Assembly (NCBI GenBank): GCA_035651595.1
Contig: DASRFJ010000059.1
Span: forward strand, 1-64,000
Origin: JAFARZ01 sp035651595
GTDB lineage: Bacteria; Actinomycetota; Actinomycetes; Streptosporangiales; Streptosporangiaceae
Length of the DNA: 64,000 bases
Reading direction: 5' to 3'
Part shown: piece after piece, positions 55,197-63,340 of the stretch
Numbering within the stretch: position 1 is the first letter of the stretch
Layout: the number at the start of each line of letters is the position of its first letter
Translations under genes and position numbers: made by a program
Notes under the pieces: generated by a model
What the model was told of the DNA's origin: nothing
Databases searched by the model: none
Seen by the model: only the letters and a program-made list of their open reading frames with translations

Positions 55197-56390
55197 ATGA
55201 GCCGAGTCAGCCGCGATCCGCTGGTCGACGCGGTATGCGTGGTGATCGCCGCGGCCGGCGGCCTGGTGCTGTTGCTCGCCAACCCTGGCACGAGAGGCGC
55301 GGGCTGGATCCACGAGCGGGCGGCGCTGGCATTCGGCGTGGACGCGGCGCTGGGCGCGATCGCGTGCGGCATGCTGTGCTTCCGCAGGCGCTGGCCGACC
55401 TGGGTCGCGGTTGCGATCGCCGTACCGGCCGTACTGTCGAGGTCCGCGCAGCTAGCGTCCCTGATGTCCCTGTTCGGCCTGCTGCTGCGGCGGGGCCCGC
55501 GCGCCGGGCTGCCGGTCGCGGCGCTGCATCAGCTCGCGTTCATCGGGTTCGCCCTGCTGTGGGTGCCGTACCCGCTGTGGGCCGCCTCCCTCTGGGTCCT
55601 GACGTACCACATCGCCGTGATCGCCATCGCCCTGTACCTCAGGGCACGGCGGCAGCTCATCGCCTCGCTGCACGAGCGGGTGGCGCACGCGGAGGCGACC
55701 CAGAAGCTGCTCGCGGACCAGGCCAGGACCGCGGAACGGGCCAGGATCGCGACGGAGATGCACGACGTCCTGGCGCACCGGGTGTCGCTGATCGTGCTGC
55801 ACGCCGGGGCGCTGGAGGTCCGGCCGGACCTGGCGCCGGATGAGGTGCGCCAGGCCGCGGGCCTGATCCGGACCACCGCCCGGCAGGCGCTGACCGAGTT
55901 GCGCGGCGTGATCGGCGTGCTCCGCGACAACGACGGCGACAGCGCCACCCATACGGACACCGACGGCGTACCGCTCGCCCCGCAGCCGACGCTGGGCGAC
56001 ATCTCGACGCTGGTCAGCGAGTACCAGCGGGCCGGGCTGAACGTCACCCTGGATATGCGGGTGACCAGCGCCGACGATGCGCCCGGCACGCTCGGGCGCG
56101 ATACGTACCGAATCGTCAGGGAGGGCCTGACGAACGTGAGCAAGCACGCCAGCGGAACCGCGGCCACCGTGACGGTATCCGGCGGTCCGGGGCAGGGGCT
56201 CCAGGTCATGGTCCGCAACCGGCTCCCGCTGGGACAGCACGATGGCAACGGCCTTCCAGGCTCAGGACTCGGCCTGGTCGGGCTGATCGAGCGGGTCGCG
56301 CTGGCCGGCGGCACGATACGGCACGGCCCCGACCCGGCCGGGGACTTCGTGCTGACCGCGGCCCTGCGCTGGACGGAGAGCGCATGCTGA
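55197..56390 (+). CDS. Sensor histidine kinase (NarL/DesK type)
   Basis: A 397-residue kinase. The N-terminal ~150 residues carry four or five hydrophobic helices and no large sensor domain. The HisKA_3 dimerisation motif is AERARIATEMHDVLAHRVSLIVLHAGALEVR, with the phospho-acceptor His in MHDVLAHR. The HATPase region has EGLTNVSKHASGTAATVTV and GSGLGLVGLIERVALAGGTIRHG. The DGDSATHTDTDG linker is low-complexity. It overlaps the response-regulator gene by 7 bases. Confidence 0.92.
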   Translation: MSRVSRDPLVDAVCVVIAAAGGLVLLLANPGTRGAGWIHERAALAFGVDAALGAIACGMLCFRRRWPTWVAVAIAVPAVLSRSAQLASLMSLFGLLLRRGPRAGLPVAALHQLAFIGFALLWVPYPLWAASLWVLTYHIAVIAIALYLRARRQLIASLHERVAHAEATQKLLADQARTAERARIATEMHDVLAHRVSLIVLHAGALEVRPDLAPDEVRQAAGLIRTTARQALTELRGVIGVLRDNDGDSATHTDTDGVPLAPQPTLGDISTLVSEYQRAGLNVTLDMRVTSADDAPGTLGRDTYRIVREGLTNVSKHASGTAATVTVSGGPGQGLQVMVRNRLPLGQHDGNGLPGSGLGLVGLIERVALAGGTIRHGPDPAGDFVLTAALRWTESAC

Positions 56391-57034
56391 ACGTCCTGCT
56401 CGTCGACGACGACCCGCTGGTCCGGGCGGGGCTGCGCACGATCCTGTCCGCGGCCGACGACATCGCGGTGACCGCGGAGGCGGGCGACGGGGCCGCGGCA
56501 GTCAGCGCGGTGGCCGGTCACCGGCCCGACGTCGTGCTGATGGACATCCGGATGCCCGGCGTGGACGGCATCGACGCCACCGGCCAGATCACCGCCCTGC
56601 CGACGCCGCCGAAGGTGATCGTGCTCACCACGTTCCATCTCGATGAGTACGTGTTCGGCGCGCTGCTCGCCGGGGCCAGCGGCTTCCTGCTGAAGGACGC
56701 CCCGCCCGCCGACATCATCAGGGCGGTGCGCCTGGTAGCGGGCGGCGAGGCGATGCTGTCGCCGGCCGTCACCCGCACGCTGATCGAGCGGTTCGGCGCG
56801 AACCCCGCGGCCGCGCGGCGCGCGAAGGCCGAGGCGGCGATGGACGCGCTCACCGGACGCGAGCGGGAGGTCGCCGTCCAGGTCGCGCAGGGGCAGTCCA
56901 ACGCCGACATCGCCACGCTGCTGTACATGAGCGAAGCGACCGTCAAGGCGCACGTCTCCCGGATGCTCACCAAGCTGGGCGTCGCCAACCGGGTGCAGAT
57001 CGCGATAATGGCGCGCGACGCCGGGCTCTCCTGA
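56384..57034 (+). CDS. LuxR/NarL-family response regulator
   Basis: A 216-residue regulator. The receiver domain has the acidic pocket VDDDPLVRAGL (8-10), the phospho-acceptor Asp in VVLMDIRMPGVDGIDA, the Thr in LTTF and Lys in LLKDAPP. The C-terminal helix-turn-helix LTGREREVAVQVAQGQSNADIATLLYMSEATVKAHVSRMLTKLGVANR is a LuxR-type DNA-binding domain. It is the partner of the overlapping kinase; targets are unknown. Confidence 0.94.
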   Translation: MLNVLLVDDDPLVRAGLRTILSAADDIAVTAEAGDGAAAVSAVAGHRPDVVLMDIRMPGVDGIDATGQITALPTPPKVIVLTTFHLDEYVFGALLAGASGFLLKDAPPADIIRAVRLVAGGEAMLSPAVTRTLIERFGANPAAARRAKAEAAMDALTGREREVAVQVAQGQSNADIATLLYMSEATVKAHVSRMLTKLGVANRVQIAIMARDAGLS

Positions 57035-57094
57035 CGCCCGGTTTGCCGATAGCATCTGACCGCCCGCACGCCAACCGGTCAACCGGAGGATTCC

Positions 57095-57838
57095 ATGACC
57101 TATGACGCGACGCTCGCCGAGACCGTCACGATTACCGGCCACGATGGCCACCGGATCGAGGCGTACAGCGCCCGCGTGCTCAGTCCGGCGCCGTCTGGCG
57201 GCGTCGTCGTCATCCATCACATGCCCGGCTACGACGACCAGACCAAGGAGATCGCGCGCACGTTCTCGACGCACGGCTTCAACGCGGTCGTGCCGAACCT
57301 GTACCACCGCGACGCGCCGGGCGCGGGCCCGGACGACGCCGCCGCCACAGCGCGGGCCAAGGGCGGGGTGCCGGACGCCCGGCTGGTCGGTGACGTGGCC
57401 GGCGGCGCCGCGTACCTGAAGGGCCTGAGCAACTCCAACGGCAAGGTCGGCGTGATCGGATACTGCTCCGGTGGCAGGCAGTCGGTGCTGTCCGCGTGCA
57501 GCCTGCCCTTGGACGCGGCGGTGGACTGTTACGGCGCGTTCGTGACCAGCCCTCCGCCGGAGGGCATGGCGCTCAAGTTCACCCCGATCAAGCACCTGAT
57601 CAAGGACCTGAGCTGCCCGCTGCTCGGTCTGTTCGGCGCCGACGACAAGTATCCGTCGCCGGACCAGGTGGCCGAGCTTGAGGACGAGCTGAAGGTCCAG
57701 GGCAAGACCCACGAGTTCCACTCCTACGAGGGCGCCGGCCACGCGTTCTTCTCAGTCAACCGCCCGAGCTACCGCCCAGAAGCCGCAATGGACGGCTGGC
57801 ACCGCATCTGGGACTTCTACGGCCGCTACCTCAGCTAG
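57095..57838 (+). CDS. Dienelactone hydrolase family protein
   Basis: A 247-residue alpha/beta-hydrolase. The catalytic Cys is in GVIGYCSGGRQSVL (about 126-139), Asp in LFGADDKYPSPDQV and His in YEGAGHAFFSVNRPSY, the Cys-Asp-His triad of dienelactone hydrolase. Substrates could be enol-lactones or other esters. The ATG has a GGAGG site (57087). It lies 60 bp after the response-regulator gene, so it may be its target or co-transcribed. Confidence 0.9.
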   Translation: MTYDATLAETVTITGHDGHRIEAYSARVLSPAPSGGVVVIHHMPGYDDQTKEIARTFSTHGFNAVVPNLYHRDAPGAGPDDAAATARAKGGVPDARLVGDVAGGAAYLKGLSNSNGKVGVIGYCSGGRQSVLSACSLPLDAAVDCYGAFVTSPPPEGMALKFTPIKHLIKDLSCPLLGLFGADDKYPSPDQVAELEDELKVQGKTHEFHSYEGAGHAFFSVNRPSYRPEAAMDGWHRIWDFYGRYLS

Positions 57839-57871
57839 CGGGCTGGCGCAGCTGTTCACCAGGCGTAGAGA

Positions 57872-58240
57872 TGGAATATTCGAATGAGTGAACGACTTCC
57901 TATACCCCTGGGGTATATAGCTCATGATCTGATCACGAATGGTTTTTTGGCCTAGAGGATCCTGGTGGCTTATTCTCCTGGGCTTCGGATGTGCCGGCCC
58001 GGCCATCTGCCGGCAGCCGCCCGATAGCGACTGGAGCTGGCGTGCGGCATGGGGCTGACGATGCGCCAGCGCGCCGCCTGGCTCTGCATCAATGTGGTGG
58101 ATTTCCCTATCGTGGTGGACTGACCTTTGAAAACGAGGGTCAGCCCGCCACAAAGGGATAATCCGCCACATTGTTCGAGATTTTCGCCGCCAGCGGGGCC
58201 GCCTGCAGCGCCGAGGCCGGTTATTAGTTCGAATATTCCA
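57872..58240. repeat. Composite repeat element with TGGAATATTCGAA ends around a family-B core
   Basis: Perfect 13-bp terminal inverted repeats, TGGAATATTCGAA (57872-57884) and TTCGAATATTCCA (58228-58240), enclose 343 bp. Inside, GGCTTATTCTCCTGGGCTTC (57967) matches the family-B start. A hairpin of about 36-bp arms (58088-58123 and 58137-58172, AATGTGGTGGATTTCCC...) matches the family-B core. Size (369 bp) is close to the 373-bp element at 5139-5511, but the ends differ. The 426-bp gap contains no convincing gene. Confidence 0.75.
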
Positions 58241-58264
58241 CCCTGACGCTTGCGAAATAGCTAC

Positions 58265-59812
58265 CTATTCCCACTCGATGGTGCCGGGCGGTTTGCTGGT
58301 CACGTCCAGCACGACGCGGTTGACCTCGGGGATCTCGTTGGTGATGCGGTTCGAGATGCGGGCGAGCACGTCGGGGGGGACGCGCGCCCAGTCGGCGGTC
58401 ATCGCGTCTTCGCTGGTCACCGGGCGCAAGACCACGGGGTGACCGTACGTCCGCCCGTCGCCCTGGACGCCGACCGAGCGGATGTCGGCGAGCAGCACCA
58501 CCGGGCACTGCCAGATCTGGTCGTCCAGCCCGGCAGCGGTCAGTTCGGTCCGCACGACCGAGTCCGCTTCGCGCAGGATCCGCAGGTTCACCGCGGTGAC
58601 CGGGCCGACGATGCGGATCGCGAGCCCGGGGCCGGGGAACGGCTGGCGGCCCACGATTTCCGCGGGCAGGCCGAGCTGGGCGCCGACCGCGCGCACCTCG
58701 TCCTTGAACAGCCAGCGCAGCGGCTCGACCAGCTGAAACGCCAGGTCGTCGGGCAGGCCGCCGACGTTGTGGTGCGACTTGATGTTGGCCGTGCCGGTGC
58801 CGCCGCCGGACTCCACGACATCCGGGTACAGCGTGCCCTGGACGAGGAAGTCCGCGCCGCCGGACGAGGCCTTGACCAACCGGGCCGCCCGCTCGAAGGC
58901 GCGGATGAACTCCCGCCCGATGATCTTGCGCTTGGTTTCCGGGTCGGACACGCCGTCGAGCGCCGCCAGAAAGGCCGCTGCCTCTTCGGCCACGTGCAGC
59001 CGGACCCCGGTCGCGGCGACGAAGTCCTTCTCGACCTGTTCCGCCTCACCCTTGCGCAGCAGCCCGTGGTCGACGAACACGCAGGTCAGCCGGTCGCCGA
59101 TGGCCCGCTGCACGAGCGCGGCGGCGACCGCGGAGTCCACCCCGCCGGACAGGCCGCAGATCGCGTGCCCGTCGCCCACCTGCGTCCGGATCGCCGCGAC
59201 CGCGTCGTCCACGATGTTCGACGTGGTCCAGGACGGCCGGCAGCCCGCCAGGTCGAGGAAGTTCCGCAAGATGCGCTTGCCGTGCTCGGTGTGCAGCACT
59301 TCGGGGTGGAACTGGACGCCGTAGCGGGCGGCCTGGGGGTTCTCCATCGCGGCGACCGGCGTGGCCGCGGTACTGGCGGTGACGGTGAACCCCGCCGGCG
59401 CCTTCGTCGCGGTGTCGCCGTGTGACATCCAAACCTGCTGGTCAGCGCCGGTACCGACGAGCAACTCGGCGCTGTCAGAGGCATGCAGTGTCGTCGCGCC
59501 GTACTCGGCGACACCGGTGCGCTCGACCACGCCGCCGAGCGCGGCGACCATCACCTGGAAGCCGTAGCAGATACCGAGGATCGGCAGCCCGGTGCCGAAC
59601 AGGCCGTCGGGCGCCGGCGGCGCGCCGTCCGCGTACACCGAGGACGGGCCGCCGGACAAGATGATGGCCGTGGGCTCGCGGGCGAGCATCTCGGCGACGG
59701 GCATGGTGGAGGGCACGATCTCGGAGTAGACGTGGCACTCGCGCACCCGGCGGGCGATCAGCTGCGCGTACTGCGCGCCAAAGTCGACGACGAGGACGGT
59801 GTCGACCTGCAC
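58265..59812 (-). CDS. guaA: GMP synthase (glutamine-hydrolysing)
   Basis: Amination of XMP to GMP. The 515-residue protein has an N-terminal class I glutamine amidotransferase (VLVVDFGAQYAQLIARRVREC; ILGICYGFQVM with the nucleophile Cys; YGVQFHPEVLHTEHG with His-x-Glu), the ATP pyrophosphatase loop CGLSGGVDSAVAAAL, and the C-terminal dimerisation domain ending RVVLDVTSKPPGTIEWE. Length and domain order are normal. It lies 6 bp after the CNNM/CBS gene on the same strand. Confidence 0.97.
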   Translation of the reverse strand: MQVDTVLVVDFGAQYAQLIARRVRECHVYSEIVPSTMPVAEMLAREPTAIILSGGPSSVYADGAPPAPDGLFGTGLPILGICYGFQVMVAALGGVVERTGVAEYGATTLHASDSAELLVGTGADQQVWMSHGDTATKAPAGFTVTASTAATPVAAMENPQAARYGVQFHPEVLHTEHGKRILRNFLDLAGCRPSWTTSNIVDDAVAAIRTQVGDGHAICGLSGGVDSAVAAALVQRAIGDRLTCVFVDHGLLRKGEAEQVEKDFVAATGVRLHVAEEAAAFLAALDGVSDPETKRKIIGREFIRAFERAARLVKASSGGADFLVQGTLYPDVVESGGGTGTANIKSHHNVGGLPDDLAFQLVEPLRWLFKDEVRAVGAQLGLPAEIVGRQPFPGPGLAIRIVGPVTAVNLRILREADSVVRTELTAAGLDDQIWQCPVVLLADIRSVGVQGDGRTYGHPVVLRPVTSEDAMTADWARVPPDVLARISNRITNEIPEVNRVVLDVTSKPPGTIEWE

Positions 59813-59818
59813 GAGGGG

Positions 59819-61168
59819 CTAACCGCCTTCCGTGGCAGAGGTAGGTGGCTGAGCCTCCGAGTTTACCTGCGGTTTCGGCGCTACCGTGGGAGCTGGCACG
59901 GCGGGTCCGACGCGCAGCCGGGCGATCCGGCGGCCGTCCAGCTCGGTCACGGTGAGCAGCCGCGAGCCGACCCGCACCTCGTCGCCCAGCGAAGGCAGTT
60001 CGCCGATGGCGGCGAGCACGTAGCCCGCGGCGGTCTCGTAGGGACCTTCGGGCAGCTCCACGCCGGTCTGCTCGCGGAACTCGTCGAGGTTCAGCAGACC
60101 GTCTACCTCGACCGCGCCGGTCGCCAGCTGCGTCTTCTCCCCGCCCGCCAGGTCGTACTCGTCGCGGATGTCGCCGATCAGCTCCTCGACGAGGTCCTCC
60201 AGCGTGACGATGCCCGCCGTGCCGCCGTAGTCGTCGACGACGATGGCCAGGTGCAGCCGCTCGCGCCGCATTTCCGACAGGGCGGACAGCACGGTCTTGG
60301 ACATCGGCAGGAACTTGACCGGCCGGACGATCTGGCCCACCGACTGCGTGGGGGCGGCGCGGGCCGGCCCCAGCAGGTCGCGGATGTGCACGAAGCCGAT
60401 CACGTTGTCGTAGGACTCCTGGTACACCGGCAGCCGCGAGTACGGCACGTCGCGGGCGATCATCGCGGCCGCGCTCACGGTGGTTTCCGCGTCGAGGAAC
60501 ACCACCTCGGTGCGCGGCACGATCACTTCGCGGATCTGCCGTTTCCCGGCGTCGAAGACCTCGCCGACGATCTGCCGCTCGTCCGACGACAGCGTCTGCG
60601 CCCCGGCCACGGTCTCGCGCAGCTCCTGCTCGGTCATCGCCTGCCGTCCCACGTCCGGGTCGCCGCCGAACAGCGCCACCACCAGGTTCGCGGACTTCGT
60701 CAGCAGCCAGACCAGCGGCCGGGCCAGCGTCGCGATCCGGTCGAGCAGCGGCGCGGCGAGCAGCGCGACCCGGGTCGAGCGCTGTAGCGCGATCCGCTTG
60801 GGCGCGAGCTCGCCGAGCACCAAGGACACGAACGTGATGCAGAGGGTGACCACCACGTAGGACAGCGTGGTCGCCCAGGTTTCCGCCATGTGCTGCCGGA
60901 TCAGCCAGGACTTGAACAGGGCGGCGAGCGTCGCGGCGCCGTACGCGCCGGAGACCAGGGTGGCCAGCGTGACGCCGATCTGCACCGAGGAAAAGAACCG
61001 CGGCGGGTCCATCGCGAGCTTCGCCGCCGCGCGCCCGCGTCGGCCGCGCCGCGTCAGTTCGCGGACCTGTCCCTCCCGCAGCGAGACCAGCGCCATCTCC
61101 GCGGCGGCGAAGAAGCCTCCGATGGACACGATGACGAGGACGATGAACACGTCCAGGATGAATCTCAC
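59819..61168 (-). CDS. CNNM/CBS-domain membrane protein (CorC/HlyC family)
   Basis: A 449-residue protein. The DUF21/CNNM membrane domain occupies 1-190 (FILDVFIVLVIVSIGGFFAAAEMALVSL; SVQIGVTLATLVSGAYGAATLA; LVLGELAPKRIAL). A CBS pair follows (IVPRTEVVFLDAE; YSRLPVYQESYDNVIGFVHIRDLL; LHLAIVVDDYGGTAGIVTLEDLVEELIGDI), then a CorC-type C-terminal domain (VDGLLNLDEFREQTGVELP...). Such proteins are linked to Mg2+/Co2+ transport. The C terminus has a Pro/Thr-rich tail. Confidence 0.93.
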   Translation of the reverse strand: MRFILDVFIVLVIVSIGGFFAAAEMALVSLREGQVRELTRRGRRGRAAAKLAMDPPRFFSSVQIGVTLATLVSGAYGAATLAALFKSWLIRQHMAETWATTLSYVVVTLCITFVSLVLGELAPKRIALQRSTRVALLAAPLLDRIATLARPLVWLLTKSANLVVALFGGDPDVGRQAMTEQELRETVAGAQTLSSDERQIVGEVFDAGKRQIREVIVPRTEVVFLDAETTVSAAAMIARDVPYSRLPVYQESYDNVIGFVHIRDLLGPARAAPTQSVGQIVRPVKFLPMSKTVLSALSEMRRERLHLAIVVDDYGGTAGIVTLEDLVEELIGDIRDEYDLAGGEKTQLATGAVEVDGLLNLDEFREQTGVELPEGPYETAAGYVLAAIGELPSLGDEVRVGSRLLTVTELDGRRIARLRVGPAVPAPTVAPKPQVNSEAQPPTSATEGG

Positions 61169-61188
61169 GTCAGCTCGCTCTATTTATT

Positions 61189-61221
61189 GTTCGCTCACAG
61201 CGGGCGCCTTCGAGGTGTCGC
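61189..61221. repeat. 33-bp dispersed repeat GTTCGCTCAC...TTCGAGG.GTCGC, copy 2
   Basis: Matches 49978-50011, at the start of the UbiB-family gene, with about four differences. Both copies lie at the 5' end of a minus-strand gene, here 20 bp before the CNNM start. The following bases contain a CTCGTTCG/CGCTGCGCTCC palindromic motif often seen between actinobacterial genes. Confidence 0.5.
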
Positions 61222-61331
61222 CTTCCCTCCTCGTTCGTCGCTGCGCTCCTCGCTCGTCAGTCCAGGCAACACCGGCGCCCGCGCTTCGCTCACGGGCCGA
61301 TGATGTCCCGCCAGTCTAGACCGGATAGCGT

Positions 61332-62387
61332 ATGAGTCTCGTGAGCACACAAACGATCTGGAAAACAACGACTCGCCTTTCGGATGGGCGCGAAATTGTT
61401 TACTTTGATGAATCGCCGGATAGCGGGCGTGCGACGTACAAAGACCTTCGCGGGTTGCCCGAGCCGACGTTCGCGCCGCCCGAGATCCGCTGGGATCCGC
61501 TGTCCGCAGAGAACGTCGTTATCGCTGCTCAGCGGCAAGACAGGACGTTCTTGCCGCCGGCCGACGAGTGCCCGCTTGACCCCTCGACGCTGGAGCACCA
61601 GACCGAGATCCCGGCGCCGGATTACGACGTCGCGGTGTTTGAAAACCGTTTTCCATCGTTGCGTTCGCCGCACGGCCGATGTGAGGTTTTGTGCTTTACG
61701 TCCGACCATGACGCGTCGTTCGCCACCCTCACTCCGAAGCGGGTACGCACGGTGCTCGAGGCCTGGATCGACCGGACGGCCACCCTCGGTGCCCTGCCGG
61801 AGACCGAGCAGGTGTACTGCTTCGAGAACCGCGGCGAGGAAATCGGCGTCACGCTGCACCATCCGCACGGCCAGATCTACGCGTTCCCGTTCGTCACACC
61901 GCGCACCCAGCGGATGATCGACCAGGCGGCCCGGCATCCCGGCCTGTTCGACGACCTGGTCGCGAAGGAGGTCAACGCGGAAACCCGGATCGTCGCCCGC
62001 AACGACGACTGGGTGGCGTTCGTCCCGCAGGCCGCCCGCTGGCCGTTCGAGGTCCGCATCTTTCCGCTGCGCCGGGTGCCGGACCTGCCGGCCCTCTCCG
62101 CGGCGGCCCGCGACGCGTTCGGCCCGCTCTACCTCGATGTGCTGAAGCGCTTTGACGCGCTGTTCGGCAGGCCCGCCCCGTACATCGCCGCCTGGCACCA
62201 GGCGCCGGGCCGGGCCGGCCGCGAAACCCGGGAGAACTTCGGCGCGCACCTTCAGGTATTTTCAGTGCGCCGGGCGGCCGGCAAGCTCAAGTACCTGGCC
62301 GGCACCGAATCGGGCATGGGCGTGTGGATCAACGACATCGTCCCCGAAGAGGCGGCTCGACGACTACGAGAGGCGCGTGAGCAATGA
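61332..62387 (+). CDS. galT: Galactose-1-phosphate uridylyltransferase
   Basis: Transfers UMP from UDP-glucose to galactose-1-phosphate (Leloir pathway). The 351-residue HIT-fold enzyme shows RWDPLSAENVVIAAQRQDRTFLPP, FENRFPSLRSPHGRCEVLCFT, the active site HHPHGQIYAFPFVTP with the uridylylated His, and AWHQAPGRAGRETRENFGAHLQ. The ATG at 61332 follows a region without a strong ribosome binding site. It is first in galT-galE-galK; its stop overlaps galE by 4 nt. Confidence 0.95.
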   Translation: MSLVSTQTIWKTTTRLSDGREIVYFDESPDSGRATYKDLRGLPEPTFAPPEIRWDPLSAENVVIAAQRQDRTFLPPADECPLDPSTLEHQTEIPAPDYDVAVFENRFPSLRSPHGRCEVLCFTSDHDASFATLTPKRVRTVLEAWIDRTATLGALPETEQVYCFENRGEEIGVTLHHPHGQIYAFPFVTPRTQRMIDQAARHPGLFDDLVAKEVNAETRIVARNDDWVAFVPQAARWPFEVRIFPLRRVPDLPALSAAARDAFGPLYLDVLKRFDALFGRPAPYIAAWHQAPGRAGRETRENFGAHLQVFSVRRAAGKLKYLAGTESGMGVWINDIVPEEAARRLREAREQ

Positions 62388-63340
62388 GACTCCTGGTCAC
62401 CGGCGGCGCCGGATACATCGGCAGCGTGGTCGCCGCCCAGCTCATCGACGCCGGCCACGAGGTCACGGTCCTCGACGACCTGTCCACCGGACACGCCGAC
62501 GCGGTGCCGCGCGGCGCGCACTTCGTCAAGGGCACGCTCCGCGACTGTTCCGCCGAAGTCCTGGCCGACGGCATCGACGGCGTGCTCCACTTCGCCGCGA
62601 AGTCGCTGGTCGGCGAGTCCGTGACAAACCCCGCCAAATACTGGTCCGGCAACCTCGGCGCGACGCTCACTCTGCTGGAGGCGATGCGTGTCATCGGCGT
62701 CCGGCGCATCGTGTTCTCCTCGACCGCCGCCGTCTACGGCGAGCCGGAGCGGACCCCGATCGTCGAGACGGACCCCACGCGCCCCACCAACCCCTATGGC
62801 GCGTCGAAGGTCGCCATCGACACCACGCTCACCGAATTCGCCCGGCTGCACGCCTTCGCCCCGGTCAGCCTGCGCTACTTCAACGTGGCCGGCGCGCAAG
62901 GAAACCTCGGCGAGCGGCACAGCCCGGAGACCCACCTGATCCCGAACGTGCTGGCCGCGGCCGCCGCCGGCACCCCGGTGAACGTGTTCGGCACCGACTA
63001 CCCCACCCCCGACGGGACGTGCGTCCGGGACTACATCCACGTCACCGACCTGGCCGACGCGCACCTGCGCGCCCTGGACGCCTGCGAGCCAGGGCGGCAC
63101 CACGTGTACAACCTCGGCAGCGAGGCGGGCTTCTCGGTGCGCGAGGTCATCGACGTCTGCCGCGAGGTGACCGGCATCGACGTCGCCGTCAACGAGACCG
63201 GCCGGCGGGCAGGCGACCCGGCCGTCCTGGTGGCCTCGTCCGCGCGGATCAAGGCCGACCTCGGCTGGCAGGTGACCCGCGACCTGCGCGTCATGGCCGC
63301 CGACGCCTGGCGGTTCACCCAGGCCACGGCTGCCAGATGA
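62384..63340 (+). CDS. galE: UDP-glucose 4-epimerase
   Basis: Interconverts UDP-galactose and UDP-glucose with bound NAD. The 318-residue short-chain dehydrogenase has LVTGGAGYIGSVVAAQLIDAGHEVTVLDDLSTGH (3-36), VLHFAAKSLVGES, the catalytic Ser/Thr-Tyr-Lys region FSSTAAVYGEPE and NPYGASKVAID, LRYFNVAGA and RDYIHVTDLADAH. ATG start overlaps galT and the stop overlaps galK by 4 nt each. Confidence 0.96.
   Translation: MRLLVTGGAGYIGSVVAAQLIDAGHEVTVLDDLSTGHADAVPRGAHFVKGTLRDCSAEVLADGIDGVLHFAAKSLVGESVTNPAKYWSGNLGATLTLLEAMRVIGVRRIVFSSTAAVYGEPERTPIVETDPTRPTNPYGASKVAIDTTLTEFARLHAFAPVSLRYFNVAGAQGNLGERHSPETHLIPNVLAAAAAGTPVNVFGTDYPTPDGTCVRDYIHVTDLADAHLRALDACEPGRHHVYNLGSEAGFSVREVIDVCREVTGIDVAVNETGRRAGDPAVLVASSARIKADLGWQVTRDLRVMAADAWRFTQATAAR

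Noticed and set aside
55529..57742. 737-residue minus-strand frame across the kinase, regulator and hydrolase genes
   Set aside because: It runs antisense to three genes with intact catalytic motifs and shows no recognisable protein pattern itself.
58250..59425. 391-residue plus-strand frame opposite guaA
   Set aside because: GuaA is complete and unambiguous; the antisense frame has shadow composition.
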